This document shows positions 20,332 to 20,623 of a stretch of DNA of 20,623 nt, one piece after another. The position numbers and the translations under genes are program-made. Numbering within the stretch: position 1 is the first letter of the stretch; the number at the start of each line of letters is the position of its first letter. The DNA is from a virus. The notes beneath the pieces are model-generated. The model saw nothing but the letters and a program-made list of their open reading frames with translations. It searched no databases and had not been told where the DNA came from. The stretch is taken from positions 1 to 20,623 of the IMG/VR virus record IMGVR_UViG_3300020470_001783. The stretch is one strand, 5' to 3'.

Positions 20332-20384
20332 AGATCTTAAATCGTTAGGTCTCTAAGACTTAACTCTGTCCTATTCCGTTAGGT

Positions 20385-20623
20385 TTAGGATGGAGCAGCG
20401 TCGAAGGTGACTTTTACGAAGGATTCTGGTCGCTTAACAGCGAGGGCAATTCTTTCCTCTGCAAGAATCACGATTGCGTTTCTTACGAAGAAGTCTGAAT
20501 GCTGTTCCGAAATTCGGATTGTAGCAGCCTCACGGTCATACAACTGAGCACCTGTGCCGAAGGCACCGATCAAAGCAGTACCAGAAGCGATGGCAGGAGT
20601 ATCAATGACTGGAATTCTCCAGA
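20385..20623 (-). CDS. Major capsid protein (HK97 fold), C-terminal part only
   Basis: The reading frame is open to the right edge of the window, so the 5' part lies outside. The visible 78 residues include RIPVIDTPAIASGTALIGAF, YDREAATIRISEQHSDFFVR and AIVILAEERIALAVKRPESF. This is the characteristic end of HK97-type capsid subunits: a strand around the P-domain, then DR...V..S..H.D.F..N....RAEER.AL.V..P..F. An internal TTG at 20573 is not a real start. It forms the icosahedral shell, and a terminator just after it isolates its transcript. Confidence 0.9.
   Translation of the reverse strand, partial: WRIPVIDTPAIASGTALIGAFGTGAQLYDREAATIRISEQHSDFFVRNAIVILAEERIALAVKRPESFVKVTFDAAPS

Noticed and set aside
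1-20623. CRISPR array, insertion sequence, integrase or attachment site
   Set aside because: No regularly spaced repeats, transposase or integrase motifs were seen; a tRNA at the left end could be an integration site in principle, but it is complete and has no partner repeat here.

Overview
This window is the structural (capsid-to-tail-fibre) part of a contractile-tailed phage genome, i.e. a myovirus-type member of Caudoviricetes or a prophage of one. Every supported gene lies on the minus strand, so transcription runs from the right end (20623) to the left end (1). The phage assignment rests on the C-terminus of an HK97-fold major capsid protein, a tail sheath, a tail tube, a frameshifted pair of tail chaperones, a 1145-residue tape measure, a baseplate hub and a long tail fibre. 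The host is probably a Gram-positive-type bacterium. I favour an A+T-leaning actinobacterium (freshwater/marine lineages are possible), because several genes appear to be leaderless (-10 box exactly 6-7 nt before the ATG), one gene carries a helicase-associated domain, and peptidoglycan-binding modules occur in two proteins. The host is an inference, not a demonstration.

Layout in transcription order. 20623-20385: end of the major capsid gene, then a strong terminator. 20231-15624: a non-structural island placed between capsid and connector genes: an unknown acidic protein, a monomeric class II (B12-dependent) ribonucleotide reductase, a possible structured RNA plus terminator, an unknown 117-aa protein, a helicase-associated/sigma-region-4-like HTH protein, a small membrane protein and a DUF1599/Nmad1-like protein. 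15559-13337: a tiny arginine-rich protein, head-tail connector, tail completion protein, and a neck/tail-terminator-position protein carrying a fibronectin III domain. 13203-11212: sheath and tube, ending in a terminator. 11080-6103: M15 peptidase with a peptidoglycan-binding domain, tail assembly chaperone with a -1 frameshift extension, another terminator, and the tape measure protein. 6093-1560: tail-tip adaptor, hub with peptidoglycan-binding domain, fibre with an OB-like N-terminus, and a small tail-fibre chaperone-like protein. 1542-653: five very small, tightly packed genes: a 22-aa peptide with nine cysteines, thioredoxin, a 55-aa protein, a DUF6356-like membrane protein and a 22-aa hydrophobic peptide. 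614-84: a PD-(D/E)XK-like protein, then tRNA-Lys at 77-3.

The genes make sense together as virion morphogenesis plus nucleotide metabolism. Ribonucleotide reductase makes dNTPs; thioredoxin could regenerate its C-terminal cysteine pair; the DUF1599/Nmad1-like protein may also act on nucleotides. Regulation is unusually readable. Strong hairpin terminators separate sub-operons, and at least two of them overlap the next promoter. At least five genes show the -35/-10/N6-7/ATG arrangement of leaderless mRNAs, whereas operon-internal genes have Shine-Dalgarno sequences or overlapping start/stop codons. Portal, terminase and baseplate-wedge genes are not in this window. No gene-free stretch exceeds 300 bases.
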